Below, piece after piece: positions 11,750-21,646 of a stretch of DNA of 64,000 nucleotides. The DNA is taken from contig JALGQZ010000002.1 of NCBI GenBank assembly GCA_023105745.1, positions 80,307,785 to 80,371,784 of the forward strand, written 5' to 3'. Source of the stretch: Austropuccinia psidii (lineage: Eukaryota > Basidiomycota > Pucciniomycetes > Pucciniales > Sphaerophragmiaceae). Within the stretch, counting starts at the first letter, position 1; every line of letters starts with the position of its first letter. The translations under genes were made by a program, and so were the position numbers. The notes below the pieces were generated by a model that saw only the letters and a program-made list of their open reading frames with translations, had not been told where the DNA came from and did not search any database.

Positions 11750-12337
11750 TTATTGCCAGTGCCACCACTTTCTATTGATTTGTGACTTATTTTCTATGGC
11801 TTGGTCCTCTTGTCTCTGACCCTCATCCGCTAAATTTGCGGTTAGTTTCGCACTAGGCTTGACTTGGTTCATTTTGGTGATTACTTGATGTATTTGATCC
11901 ACCTCTGTTTGACGCTTCATGCTCAAGTTGTAATACGATATGGATGACAAAAATACAAAGGAATAAACGCCCCAATTAACTGATGACCATCCACCTATTT
12001 CAGTATCCAGAAAGGTCAGCGTCAATGCATACAACGAGGACAACATGCAAAAGATGAATTTTGGTTACGTTTTGTTGTGAGGAACCTTAGTCCACCAATA
12101 AAAGTCCCCCCAGCTATACCGAAAATGAGGGCCTTGCGTTGAGAGGGTACCCTTGCAAATCGTTCAACAAAGGCTTTTTCTAAGGTAGTCGACTGTTCAT
12201 ACGAAGCAATTCCCCAAGGCATAAGCATAAAATATTTTTTAAATGCAGAAATTTTCATAGATGCAGTCTCTCACCTGGAATGCCTCCCAAGCTGAGGGCC
12301 TGGAGGGTGGAGATGGCAAAGCCGGCGCTGAGCTCAT
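11750..12337 (-). CDS. cox20: Cox20-like cytochrome c oxidase assembly protein (three exons)
   Basis: Three exons, 12275-12337, 12069-12192 and 11750-11994, give 143 residues. Intron 1 (12193-12274) is GTGAGA..ACAG; intron 2 (11995-12068) is GTAACC..ATAG with a GCTGAC branch-like site. Exon 1 encodes MSSAPALPSPPSRPSAWEAF, which fits the P..RPS.W(D/E)AF start of Cox20. Exon 2 gives FARVPSQRKALIFGIAGG and GGLRFL, matching the P-x-x-R..GIxGG..GGLRF segment (first membrane helix). Exon 3 gives SSVNWGVYSFVFLSS and YYNLSMKRQTE (second helix and basic end). In the known family Cox20 sits in the mitochondrial inner membrane and chaperones newly made Cox2. The usual PC before the first helix is PS here. 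Starting at the internal ATG (12258) without intron 1 would lose the conserved N-terminus. The LINE tail ends 28 bp upstream of the ATG. Confidence 0.8.
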
Positions 12338-12365
12338 GGTGCTTCGGAGAATTGGGTGGCGAAAC

Positions 12366-12390
12366 TCTTTCTTTTTTTTTGGTTTTTTTC
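12366..12390 (-). repeat. A-rich tail of the LINE
   Basis: On the minus strand this is an A-rich tract (two A-runs broken by CC and G) that follows the LINE 3' UTR and sits 28 bp before the cox20 ATG. A-rich 3' ends are usual for retroposed LINEs. It marks the insertion boundary. Confidence 0.7.
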
Positions 12391-12552
12391 AATTGCTTTG
12401 TGTTTTAAATTCCGCACTATATCCAGTTAGGGTTTGTGATAAATTCTATACATTATTTATCAACACATGATCCGTTTAGGCTCGAAAATCGAAGCTCCAC
12501 AATCTCTATTCTTTAAAATTTCTCCTTCCTTAGTCACTTTCGATTTGTGGTA

Positions 12553-15500
12553 TCATGGCTTAGATTCTCTAAATGTACGATAACGATCAAATCTTTCACT
12601 CAATTCGATATATTGAACTATATGCGGTATTGCCAATGGTACGTCTAATCATCTTGATAAATTGTTTTCATAAAAAGTAATCTTTTCTCTGTTTAATTCC
12701 TTTATCACTCTTTTCCTCTGAGCTTTATATCGTTTGCAGTACGTTAAAAAATGGTTTACCGTCTCCGTTCGTTGGCATTTCTTGCACAATGGGTCACTAC
12801 GTATTTTGATACGAAATAAATGTTCGTTAAGTGTTGAATGTCCTGAACCTAGCTGATAAAATATTGACGATTGCGCTTTTTCTAATTTATTCAACTCTTT
12901 TATTAATAATTTAGGATCACATTTGCATTTAATTCTGCATTTTTCTTCCTTAGAGAGATTTATTTTGATGTTGGTTTTTGCTTTTTGCTTTATTTTGATA
13001 AACTATGTTTGACTTGTTGTGTTTTCATTGTATTGTCTAATGCTGCCTCTTTTGCTGCTTTATCTGCTTTATCATTACCTTCTATTTTAAAATGACCTGG
13101 ACACCACCAAAGGTATGTAGTCACTAGATTTTTTAATGTTTTGAATTCCTGATGTGTTTTTAAATATAAGTATTGTGCTGATGATGAAGTTGTTGGGTCT
13201 GCTACTTTTCTTAGAGCTCCTTGATTATCACAGAAAATATAAATCTCGCCAACTGTTTCTCCGTTATCTCGTCGTTTATAAATTTCTCTTTTTGCAGCTT
13301 CCACTGCCAATGAGAGTCCAATTATTTCAGTTTCGTAGTTTGAGATTTGGGTTTCTTTTAGCATATGTCTTTTTATAATCATATTATTGTTGAGTATTAT
13401 TGTTACTGCTCCTTTTCCTCTATCAGGGATATCCGAACCATCTGTGAAAATCGCTAATGTATCTGGTCCTTGTTTATTTAGTGCTTCTAATACTAACGTT
13501 TTTGCTTGGGCTTTATCATTGTTGAGATTGAATACTTCCAATGGGATGTTCCATGGTGGTACTGCGTATGTATTAATTGTTTCGATTTGCGTGTCTAACC
13601 CATTAATAATTTTATCTCGTTCCACTAATTTGTGAATTGTTGAGGGATGATGTGTTATTTCTGTTTCAGTTAGCTCATTTTTTATTAGGTGTTTCGTAGG
13701 ATGTTGATTATCCTTGGTATACAACTTGGCTAATGTTATGTGTGCATGTTTAATGTGAGTCTGTCTCAATGAATTCAAACCACTATCCCATTTAAGAAAG
13801 CTAATCGGAGTACTTTTTTGTGCCCTCATAATGAGCCTTGCTGCTTTGTTGTATATTAACTTGATTATTTTGTTTATCTTTTTATCGTTGGAATTGTTCT
13901 ACCAAATAATACTACCCAAAAGGATTCTTGGGTATAAAACTGCTTTGATCAGTAATGTAGTGTCTTTTGAATTTAGGCCAAAGTATTTATTTGTCATTCT
14001 ATTCATTTGGGATATTGTGCTACCCGATTTGATTTAATTGGTCCAAGTGATTGTTATAGTTGAGTTTTGAGTCGATTGTTATGCCTAGCCATTTTGTACG
14101 ATTTACTGATGTTAGTATTGCTTCCCCAAATTGAGATTCTCTCTGATTTTCTTTCTTAAGGCTAAAGATCATTAGTGTAGATTTTTTCTTGTCGAAAATT
14201 GAGCCTGTATTTTTGCCCCAATCTAGTATTTGCTCTGTAATTACATTCATCTTTTCAAATGCTATGTCTATTAAGTCTGCTGCTTCCAAGTGAGTGACAT
14301 CATCTATATATCCTATTGATATAATGTTTGCATCTGTATTTGTCCTATTCTCTTGTAATAACTCTGAATTGCATAACAGTTAAAGCGTAACAGAGAGTGG
14401 TGAACCTTGAGGAAGGCCTTTATCTAAACTAATGATTGGTGAAGTGTAATCATCTAGTCTTAATTCTATTTTTCTGTTTGTTAGGAATGAAGTTATTATT
14501 GCTATTATGTAGTCGGGAGCCTTTTTTTTTTCTTAGAGTATGGATTACTCTTGATGTACAGCCGGGTAAGCAGATTTTACGTCCAAGAAGGTACCTGCCA
14601 CGATTTTATTTTTTCTCCATTTATCTTTGATCCAAGTATCTAAGGTGAGTAATGCTTCATCAATGTTTCTTCCTTGTCTGCCACCAAAATGCTCTTCCGA
14701 AATTGCTTCCGTTTTGTATGCTCAGAACATGATTCTTTTATTTATTATTTGTTCAAAAACTTTGCCGATGGTGCTTAGTAATGCAATCGGTCTATAAGAT
14801 GAAAGGTCTGAATAGTCTTTCTTATTTGATTTTTGTAGTATAACTGTGGATGCTAATTTCCAGCATTGCGGGAAGTGGCCAGTGTTTAAGCACCTATTGA
14901 ATAGGATTTTTAATCTTTGGTGAGTTGTACTTCTGCTATCTTTATAATTTCGTTTGGTATTTTGTCGGGACCTGATGCTTTTTTTATTGAGAAGTAATTT
15001 AATATTGTGTTTGATCTCATGTGTTGTGATTTCTTTGAAAAAGAATGGTGTTTGTGGGCTTTCGTATTGTATATTATCCAAATTTATTGGTTTGCTTGCT
15101 TGTGCAAACATTTTAAATAATAGGTCAGTCTGTTCTTTTTTATCTGTTGTTAACCTTCCATCCGGTTTTTTTAAAGGTGCTACTTCACATAAAGCCCTTT
15201 GCTTAGTGAATTTGAAAGCTTTGAATGCATGATTTGTTTCTTCTGATGCCAAGAAGACTCTTCAATGTTTTCTTTTTAATTCTTCGACTTTTTCCTTAGA
15301 TATTAGTTGCCATTCCGGATAACATTTTTTTGCTTCCTCTGACCTTGTGATAAGCAACCACCGTCTTGCTCTGTTTCTCTCCGTCATAATTGGGTTTAAT
15401 TCTCTTTTATTCCACCACGCCTTTGTTTTATTTTTCTTTGAATTCACTAACTTACCTTGATTCAAGTATTCATTATGTAGAGTATCACCAATATCACTTG

Positions 15501-16302
15501 CATCTAGATCAACAGCCTCACTACTTGATTCATGTGAGCATCTTAAATCTTTTTCAAGTTTTAACTCTATACCCTTGATGAACTTATCTTTATGTAGTTT
15601 CTCTAATCCCATACTAATATGTTATTCTGTAGACCTTAAATTTTCTTTTGTTGTATTAAGTATGGTCATAATTGGTTGGTGGTCGGATGCATGGTTTTCT
15701 GTTTGGATCTCACAGCCATGGATTAATTTTGTTGCTGCTAAGTTTGTTCAAGTAAGCTCAATTGTTGTTGCTGTTCTGCCACTACCTATGGAAGTTGGAG
15801 TACCTTTTGTTGATGCTAACTTGAAGGCTTTTGATCCACATAGCTTAATCAGATCTTTTGCCTTGGAGTGTATGTGATTATAACCTTTTGGGTTCCAAAG
15901 ATGGCAATGTAGATTTACATCCATTACAATAATACTTGGGAGTGATCTTATGTTGTCATATTATAAGTTATTTTCTAGTGCATTTATGCCTTTGAAGCTG
16001 TTTGGGGGATTATAAATTGATCTTAATGTTATTTTATCATTAGGCTTGCTTTCATTTAAGATAAGTGTTATTGAAGTGAGAAGTTTGGAATTTCTCATGT
16101 CTATATTGATTGATTTTGAAGGAACATAATTTCTGATATATATACAAGTTCTTGGTTTTTCATCTCTTGATGTAGGGTTAATAATAGGTGAGATTCTGTA
16201 CCCTGCCTGATGGAGTGGTGGCAAGAAATCATGCTTATAGACCAATGGCTCTTGGAAAAATAATACTAAATGTTGTTGCTTTTTGTTTAGGATACTTGAC
16301 AT
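12553..16302 (-). pseudogene. LINE ORF2: endonuclease, reverse transcriptase, RNase H, zinc motif
   Basis: Reading on the minus strand: the AP-endonuclease begins with VLFFQEP and SIYNPP (16302-15961) and includes MDVNLHCHLWNP and the SDHQP block near 15680. Reverse transcriptase shows SSYRPIALLSTIGKVFEQ (about 14760-14820), GLPQGSPLS (about 14395-14421) and the catalytic YIDD (14299-14310). RNase H (13829-12990) has AIFTDGSDI, ETEIIGLSLAVEAAK, IFCDNQGA and WWCPGH. The C-terminus (12894-12649) has LCKKCQRTETVNHFLTYC, a CCHC-type motif, and ends after a frameshift at SERFDRYRTFRESKP (stop 12553). Usual ORF2s of this type exceed 1000 residues in one frame; here at least six breaks are visible. 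Confidence 0.9.
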
Positions 16303-16539
16303 TTTGTCTTTGATTATACAGTTCAGTTATAGGAGTGATAAGTTATTATACATGTGAGTTGGAATGGGTGAAATCCTAGTTTCTGAGCACCTGCCTCTAA
16401 TTCTTAATCTTTGGTTAGGTGGACTTGATTTTCCCTTTATAAGTGTCTAGCTAAGCTAGCTCAGCTTACTTAATAAGAAATTTACTGTTGAATGCAGTGT
16501 GAATATATTTATTGTTTAATAAATTGATAGGTTTTCTTT

Positions 16540-16706
16540 ATCTAGATCTTTGTTTACACATCTTACACAATTACTATCTAGGTGTTTGATCTGACAATCT
16601 CTGGTGTTACGAGCTTTTCTGCATTTTTGCACATGTGCAATATGGTTTACTTCCAAGCAATTGAAACATTGTGGCAGAGATGTTTGGAAAACTGGTGGTA
16701 GTTTTA
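16540..16706 (-). pseudogene. LINE ORF1, C-terminal zinc-knuckle part
   Basis: Translation on the minus strand gives LPPVFQTSLPQCFNCLEVNH and IAHVQKCRKARNTRDC, then CVRC. These are the clustered Cys/His knuckles at the end of LINE ORF1 (Gag-like) proteins that coat the RNA. The frame continues exactly across the A2 insertion point into 27249-27628 when one copy of the TTTTA duplication is kept. Confidence 0.85.
16702..16706 (+). repeat. Target-site duplication TTTTA, left copy
   Basis: TTTTA directly precedes the A2 5' LTR. The identical 5 bp follow the 3' LTR at 27244-27248. Both flanks are LINE ORF1 sequence. Confidence 0.88.
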
Positions 16707-18647
16707 TGTGAACCTTTGAGATATGACCACATACCCAAAAATGTCATAAGAAATATTTAAAATAATTATACCTTAAAAATAATTACCTTAAAACTACACA
16801 ACTGCCATAAATAGGCATAAAACTTGGTTTAACTTAAAATCCAATTAATAAGAATTTGAAATAAATTACACCATTGGATTCCTCATGGTAAAATACACAT
16901 ATACCATTTTTGAGGCATATCTGTAAAGTCAATATTTAATGAGTTATAAGTAATAACACCTTATAAAAAACATGAATCCTTAATTATTTCAAATACAAAT
17001 GGAACAACATGTGAAATAAACTGTAGCATTGGATTCCCCATGAAATTATACACATAAAACAATTAAGAAGCTAATCTCCAAAGTCAATACTTAAGGAGTT
17101 AAGCTGAATATATGCACTTTTTTGGTCAACGCATATATTCAAGGATTTTAGCTAGTATATTTTGAAATATACATGATAGAGTGATAAACCAAAAATAAAT
17201 TCACCACGTAATTACTGTAGGAGCACAGAAATGAACTTTATTTCATAAGCTATAAACAAGGTTAAAACCTGTAATGGATTATTGAATAAAATCAATAGAG
17301 CTGTTGACCACTTTGTTGTGAAAGTGGTCCAAACTTAAAAATAAGTGGAAATCCAGATTCTAATAGCACATTTTTGAAGAATGAAATATTTTTTATTACA
17401 ATATTCAAGGTATAACCCCTTGAAATCATGGTTTGAAGTTTAAAATATTAGATTTCAACAGAAAAGATGAGTTACAAGAAAAATCATCAAAAATAGATTT
17501 TTGATGATTTAATGAAATGCTCTTGAAAGTGTATTAAGGACATGTAAAGCTATCAGAATCAACTCTCAGAACAGCTGTAGCTTGTATGAATTAGAAGTTA
17601 TTAATGATCAAAGCTTAAGCTTAAATTTGATCATTTAAGATCACTCACTGTAATCTTATTTTAAGCTTAACAGTCATATAAGTGATAAAACTGGTGAATA
17701 CTATTAGAGTATGATTAATACTAATAAAATACACAAAGCTTAGGCTTCTTCCAACCCTATGATGTCATCAAACGTAGAGTTATAGTGATAGCTCTAAATA
17801 ATGGCGTAATTATGAGGTAAGATGGTTTGATCATGATGTAATCATCACCAAACCTTAAAATATTGATCAATTCTAGTAGAAAGCATAAGTACACGTCTAC
17901 TACAAGCCTTCTGGACTCCAAGAGGGAGGTATTTACTATAAATAGAGCTCTTTTTACTCTGTTTTCCCCTCAGATGCTTACAAAACACTAAAATATTTAA
18001 ATCAAAAGGTGATTTCTTTATTCTTTATATATAAAACTCTTATATTATTAAAGACCAAATATAATCTTATTATAATCATCATCTTTGACATGATTATAAT
18101 ATTTATTTAACTGTTTTGTTTAAAATTCTCTTCAAAACCTCAATTCCATGTAAAATTAAGAATATTTGTAATTTCTCTTAAAATTTATTGTAAATACAAT
18201 TTAAAAAAGTTTTATTTATATTTTTTGGCATAAACGTATTCAAAATTATTATATTAACTATCAAAAGTAGGTTATTTCTTCTTATTATAATAATTTTCTC
18301 TCTATTATTACTTTAAATAATTCTATAATTAATATAAATAGTATTTATATTGATTCATAACTTTAATATTAGTAATGTTATTTTTATTAATTGTTTTTTA
18401 TTAATAAAAAACATTTTGTTACGCCTTTATTATTTTTTGGTAACAATAATCAAGTGCTTTTAAATATATTAATTATCTTATATTATGATATTTATTCAAT
18501 AATATAATTATTTTTACGCCATAATTATAATAATTCTTTATTATTATAATTTTTTTTATCTTATTTATTTTATTTATAGGGACATTCATAGTACAATAAG
18601 TAAAATATTAGTAATTTTTACTTATTGTTTCATAGTCAAACCTTACA
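16707..18647 (+). repeat. 5' LTR of A2 (1941 bp)
   Basis: Starts TGTGAACCTTTGAGATATG and ends AGTCAAACCTTACA. It aligns along its length with 25258-27243 and, reversed, with 45650-47608. The copies differ by scattered substitutions, many of them CpG to TpG or CpA (for example TTTGACATGATT here against TTTGACGTGATT in the 3' LTR). Confidence 0.95.
17937..17945 (+). promoter_or_regulatory. TATA box in the A2 5' LTR
   Basis: TATAAATAG followed by AGCTC. The same core is at 26488-26496 in the 3' LTR and, as CATAAATAG, at 46381-46373 in A3. About 25-30 bases downstream all three have CCCTCAGAYGCTTACAAAAC or close variants, a plausible transcript start region. It would drive the genomic RNA. Confidence 0.75.
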
Positions 18648-18667
18648 TTTGAGGTCCTGGCTGTGAT
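18648..18667 (+). promoter_or_regulatory. Putative primer binding site of A2
   Basis: The first 20 bases after the LTR, TTTGAGGTCCTGGCTGTGAT, match A3 (TTTGGGGGCCTGGCCGTGAG, minus strand from 45649) and A4 (TTTGGGGGCCCAGCCGTGAT, 49651-49670). Conservation directly after the LTR fits a primer binding site; the primer tRNA is not identified. Confidence 0.6.
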
Positions 18668-19159
18668 ATTTACTCTAAAAGACCTTTAAAAAGATTCTAA
18701 TTGGGTTTATCCAATAATAAATTAGAATTGTAATCATAAATTTATATAATAATTTTATATTTATTTATTTTAAATACTATTGAGGCATTTGGAAAGCAAT
18801 TGTACTGTCTTACATGTAGTTTTTCACATCCTTAGACTTGCAAGAACTTTCTTTGAGTGATGCTAGTAATCAAAAAAGACCTTTTTTAAATTAAAAAGAA
18901 TTTTATATTATAAATTGATTTTACAAAAAGAATCATATTCATTTTTGTATTTTATTCCTTAAAAATAAAAAACCTAAAAAATAATAAAAAAAAACAAAAA
19001 AAAACCAATAAAAAAGCTATTTTTATTCATTTTAATTTAATTTCTTTATTTATTTTCATTTTTTAAGGTATAAAAGCAATTTTTATGTGGAAAATTGCCA
19101 TATCTTACCAAAAATAACACTTCTTATATAAAAGAGTTATATTTATTTGTCTTTTTTAG

Positions 19160-20180
19160 TGTTTGAAGACAATCCAACAGAGGGAAACCAAGCCACTGTT
19201 GAAAGATTGGTGGAAGAAACTTGTTCAAGTTCTCCAACACCAATAATCACTAAGAAAAAGAAAACTAAGAAATTAGACTTTCCAGGACCCACTATTCAGG
19301 ACTCTGAAGGTGAGTACCTCATTTATAAATTGTCATAAGAAGAATTCCTGTTCTGAAATCCTCTTATTTCTTATTTCTTAAAACATGACTACCAGAAGAG
19401 GCTCCCAATACTCCATCCAATCTGATGGAGCTTGACTCAGAGGTATAATTGATTCCTCAAAAGAGAAAAGGAAGGGCAATATCCCCAGTGGAACAGAATC
19501 CACACAAAGAAGTGCCTTATCTCAAAGGCAAGTCCCAGAAATGCCCATGATATCTGAACCAGAGGTAGAACTAAGTATGAGTAACTAAAACAGGTACAAA
19601 TCACATTCAGAGGGCTCAAATAGACATTTACATGAGCGAGTACAAACAGTACTACACAGTGTACAAAGACAAGGACTGGGACATGTTTCCTCAAATACAA
19701 CAAGGAGTGATGAACTCCTGGCACATCCTGAAAAAGTTCCTCAAAGAGGAGGAAATAGTGAGATACTACAATGGATGGAATCCACTATCATCCAAACCTC
19801 AAATCAAAAATATCAAGGAGTACCACGCCAAAAAGAAGGAGGCAAACAAGGAAGAAGCCCCAGTAGCTTCTAGCAGCAAGCCCCAAGCCAACCCACTTCC
19901 CCAAGAAGGGAAGAAGAACAAGAAAAAGAATTGGAGAAAACCATATTCCCCAAGCTACAGAATTCCAAAAATCCAAAAGGATGCCATGGAAAATGTTTTA
20001 AACATGGCCAGAACCTTGATGGAATTCAAGGACAAGGAAGAACAAAGAATGAGATAACCTCATTTCCCAAAGAAATAACCTTGTCCAAAGATGTTGTAAA
20101 TACTTTATCTGAAATTAAAAATAGTATATTACCTCTAAAAGAAATTAAAAACATTTCATTATAATTACAAGAAATAAACA
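19160..20180 (+). pseudogene. A2 gag, N-terminal part, with a conserved intron
   Basis: The first exon (19160-19309) begins after TTTTTTAG with no ATG and encodes VFEDNPTEGNQATVERLVEE and further to TIQDSE. A GTGAGT donor starts a short intron, 19310-19395, ending GACTACCAG. The next exon reads EEAPNTPSNLMELDSEV, then a stop. The matrix-like part (19632-20057) includes YKQYYTVYKDKDWDM, FLKEEEIVRYYNGWNPLSS and YRIPKIQKDAMENVLNMART. The frame then shifts at 20067-20078, at the same place as in A3. The product would be the N-terminal half of Gag. Confidence 0.8.
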
Positions 20181-20299
20181 ATAACTTATCTTCTTTAACA
20201 AAAATTGCTGTAAAAAATAAAAAAGAAATTGACAACATTGAGTTTATTGTTGAAAATAATAAACCAAAGATTTTAATTGATAAAACTTAAAAATTAATA

Positions 20300-21646
20300 C
20301 AAGGACAACAAGAATTGTATAATTACATAAAAGATATCAAAGATAAAGCTTTGACAATCAATTATGACATGAGTATTGACAATATTACAGAAAAATTAAA
20401 CAAACTAAGTATTTCTTTAGAAAGATTTGGAGAAAAAACTTCATCACACCAAAAATTACTTTCGGAACATGTGGAAAAAAGTGATGAAGCAAGAATGCAT
20501 CTGAAAGATGACATTCAAAGTGAAATAAGGCCTATCACTGAAACAATGGATAAAATTGATGAGGCTAACTCAAATATGCCAAAGTTATCAACCCCATTTT
20601 CTCACATAAGAAGCCCTGTTAAACAAAAAGAGGAATTAACAAATCCATTCATAACAGACTTAAGTCACCAAGACAATAACCAAGCCCTAATGAAGGAAGC
20701 ACCTCAATTAAAAGAATGGCCAACATTCATAGGAGAAGGTGAATATGACCATATGTCATTTATCAAAACCATTGAAATGCTACAAGAAGATTATGCCATA
20801 CCAGATGAACTAATTACTGCAAGATTACGTTCATTGTTTGAAAAATCTGCAAAAAGATGGTATTATGGCATAAGACAAACAAATGGCAAAAACACCTGGT
20901 CTTGGTGGAAACAAGAAATAATCACCAATTGGGCTAATGATTACTGGAGGTACAAGATAGAGAATGCATTTGAAAATTCTTTCTTTGACCCAGACAAAGA
21001 CAAACCTTTAACTTGGTTCTTAAAACAAGTTGAAAGACTAAATTCACTGTACCCAGAAATGTCACAAAAGATGGTGCACATGAAAATACTCAAGAAATGG
21101 GGAGGAGAGCTAGAACATGCCCTAACAAGCAGGTGTATAGAACCAGGCTCAACAGAAGTGTAAATCAATGCACTAGAAGACATAGTGACAAGAACAAAAA
21201 TTGGCAGAACTTGGAAAAAATTGGACATTAAAAGTCCAAATAAGCCATTTATCAAAAGAGACAAATCAAAAAAAGCTTTCAAGCCCAATACATCCACCAA
21301 TGATGAGCAAAGAAAATGCCATAAATGTGGAGGTATTGGACACTTAGCCAATAACTGCCTCAAAAAGGCAAAGATTAATGAAACTGTGGAAACAGAAAAC
21401 CACAATGACAAAGAGGAGGAATCTGACTCTGAAAAAGAAACAGAAGAGTCAGAAAGTTCTGAAAGTGATGAAATTAATATAATTAATGCACAAATTAATA
21501 ATATTGATATAATTTATGAAGTACTAAATGTTAACTCAAACTTACCACAAATTGGAACATCTGACACAAACCTGACAAATGTACAAGATGCCAAAATGTA
21601 TAGAACCAAACCTGCAAAAGCAATGGGATATACAGCTGTAAAATAA
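20300..21646 (+). pseudogene. A2 gag, coiled coil, capsid-like domain and CCHC knuckle
   Basis: A Lys/Glu-rich helical stretch is followed by [20 protein letters not shown] and RWYYGIRQTNGKNTWSWWK, the conserved gag core of this family. A TAA at 21161-21163 replaces the Tyr codon found in A3 (TEEYINALED). The knuckle CHKCGGIGHLANNC (C-x2-C-x4-H-x4-C) follows, then an acidic stretch and the AKAMGYTA linker into protease. Gag packages the RNA; the knuckle binds nucleic acid. Confidence 0.88.

Larger units (their letters stand above)
12366..16706 (-). mobile_element. Tad1/I-like LINE, 3' main part
   Basis: A non-LTR retrotransposon on the minus strand. From 5' to 3' it has the end of ORF1 (zinc knuckle), ORF2 (AP endonuclease, reverse transcriptase, RNase H, C-terminal CCHC-type motif), a 3' UTR of about 160 bp and an A-rich tail. 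The presence of RNase H and a C-terminal knuckle fits the fungal Tad1/I group. The 5' remainder is at 27249-27628; the two parts were separated by insertion of element A2. Many stops and frameshifts make it inactive. Confidence 0.9.

Noticed and set aside
12022..12258. Taking cox20 as a 78-residue single-exon protein from the ATG at 12258
   Set aside because: It would lose the second helix and the conserved N-terminal WEAF block; splicing of two canonical GT-AG introns restores the family pattern.
13154..15877. Plus-strand open frames of 60-100 codons within the LINE
   Set aside because: They are antisense to the recognised endonuclease, RT and RNase H segments.
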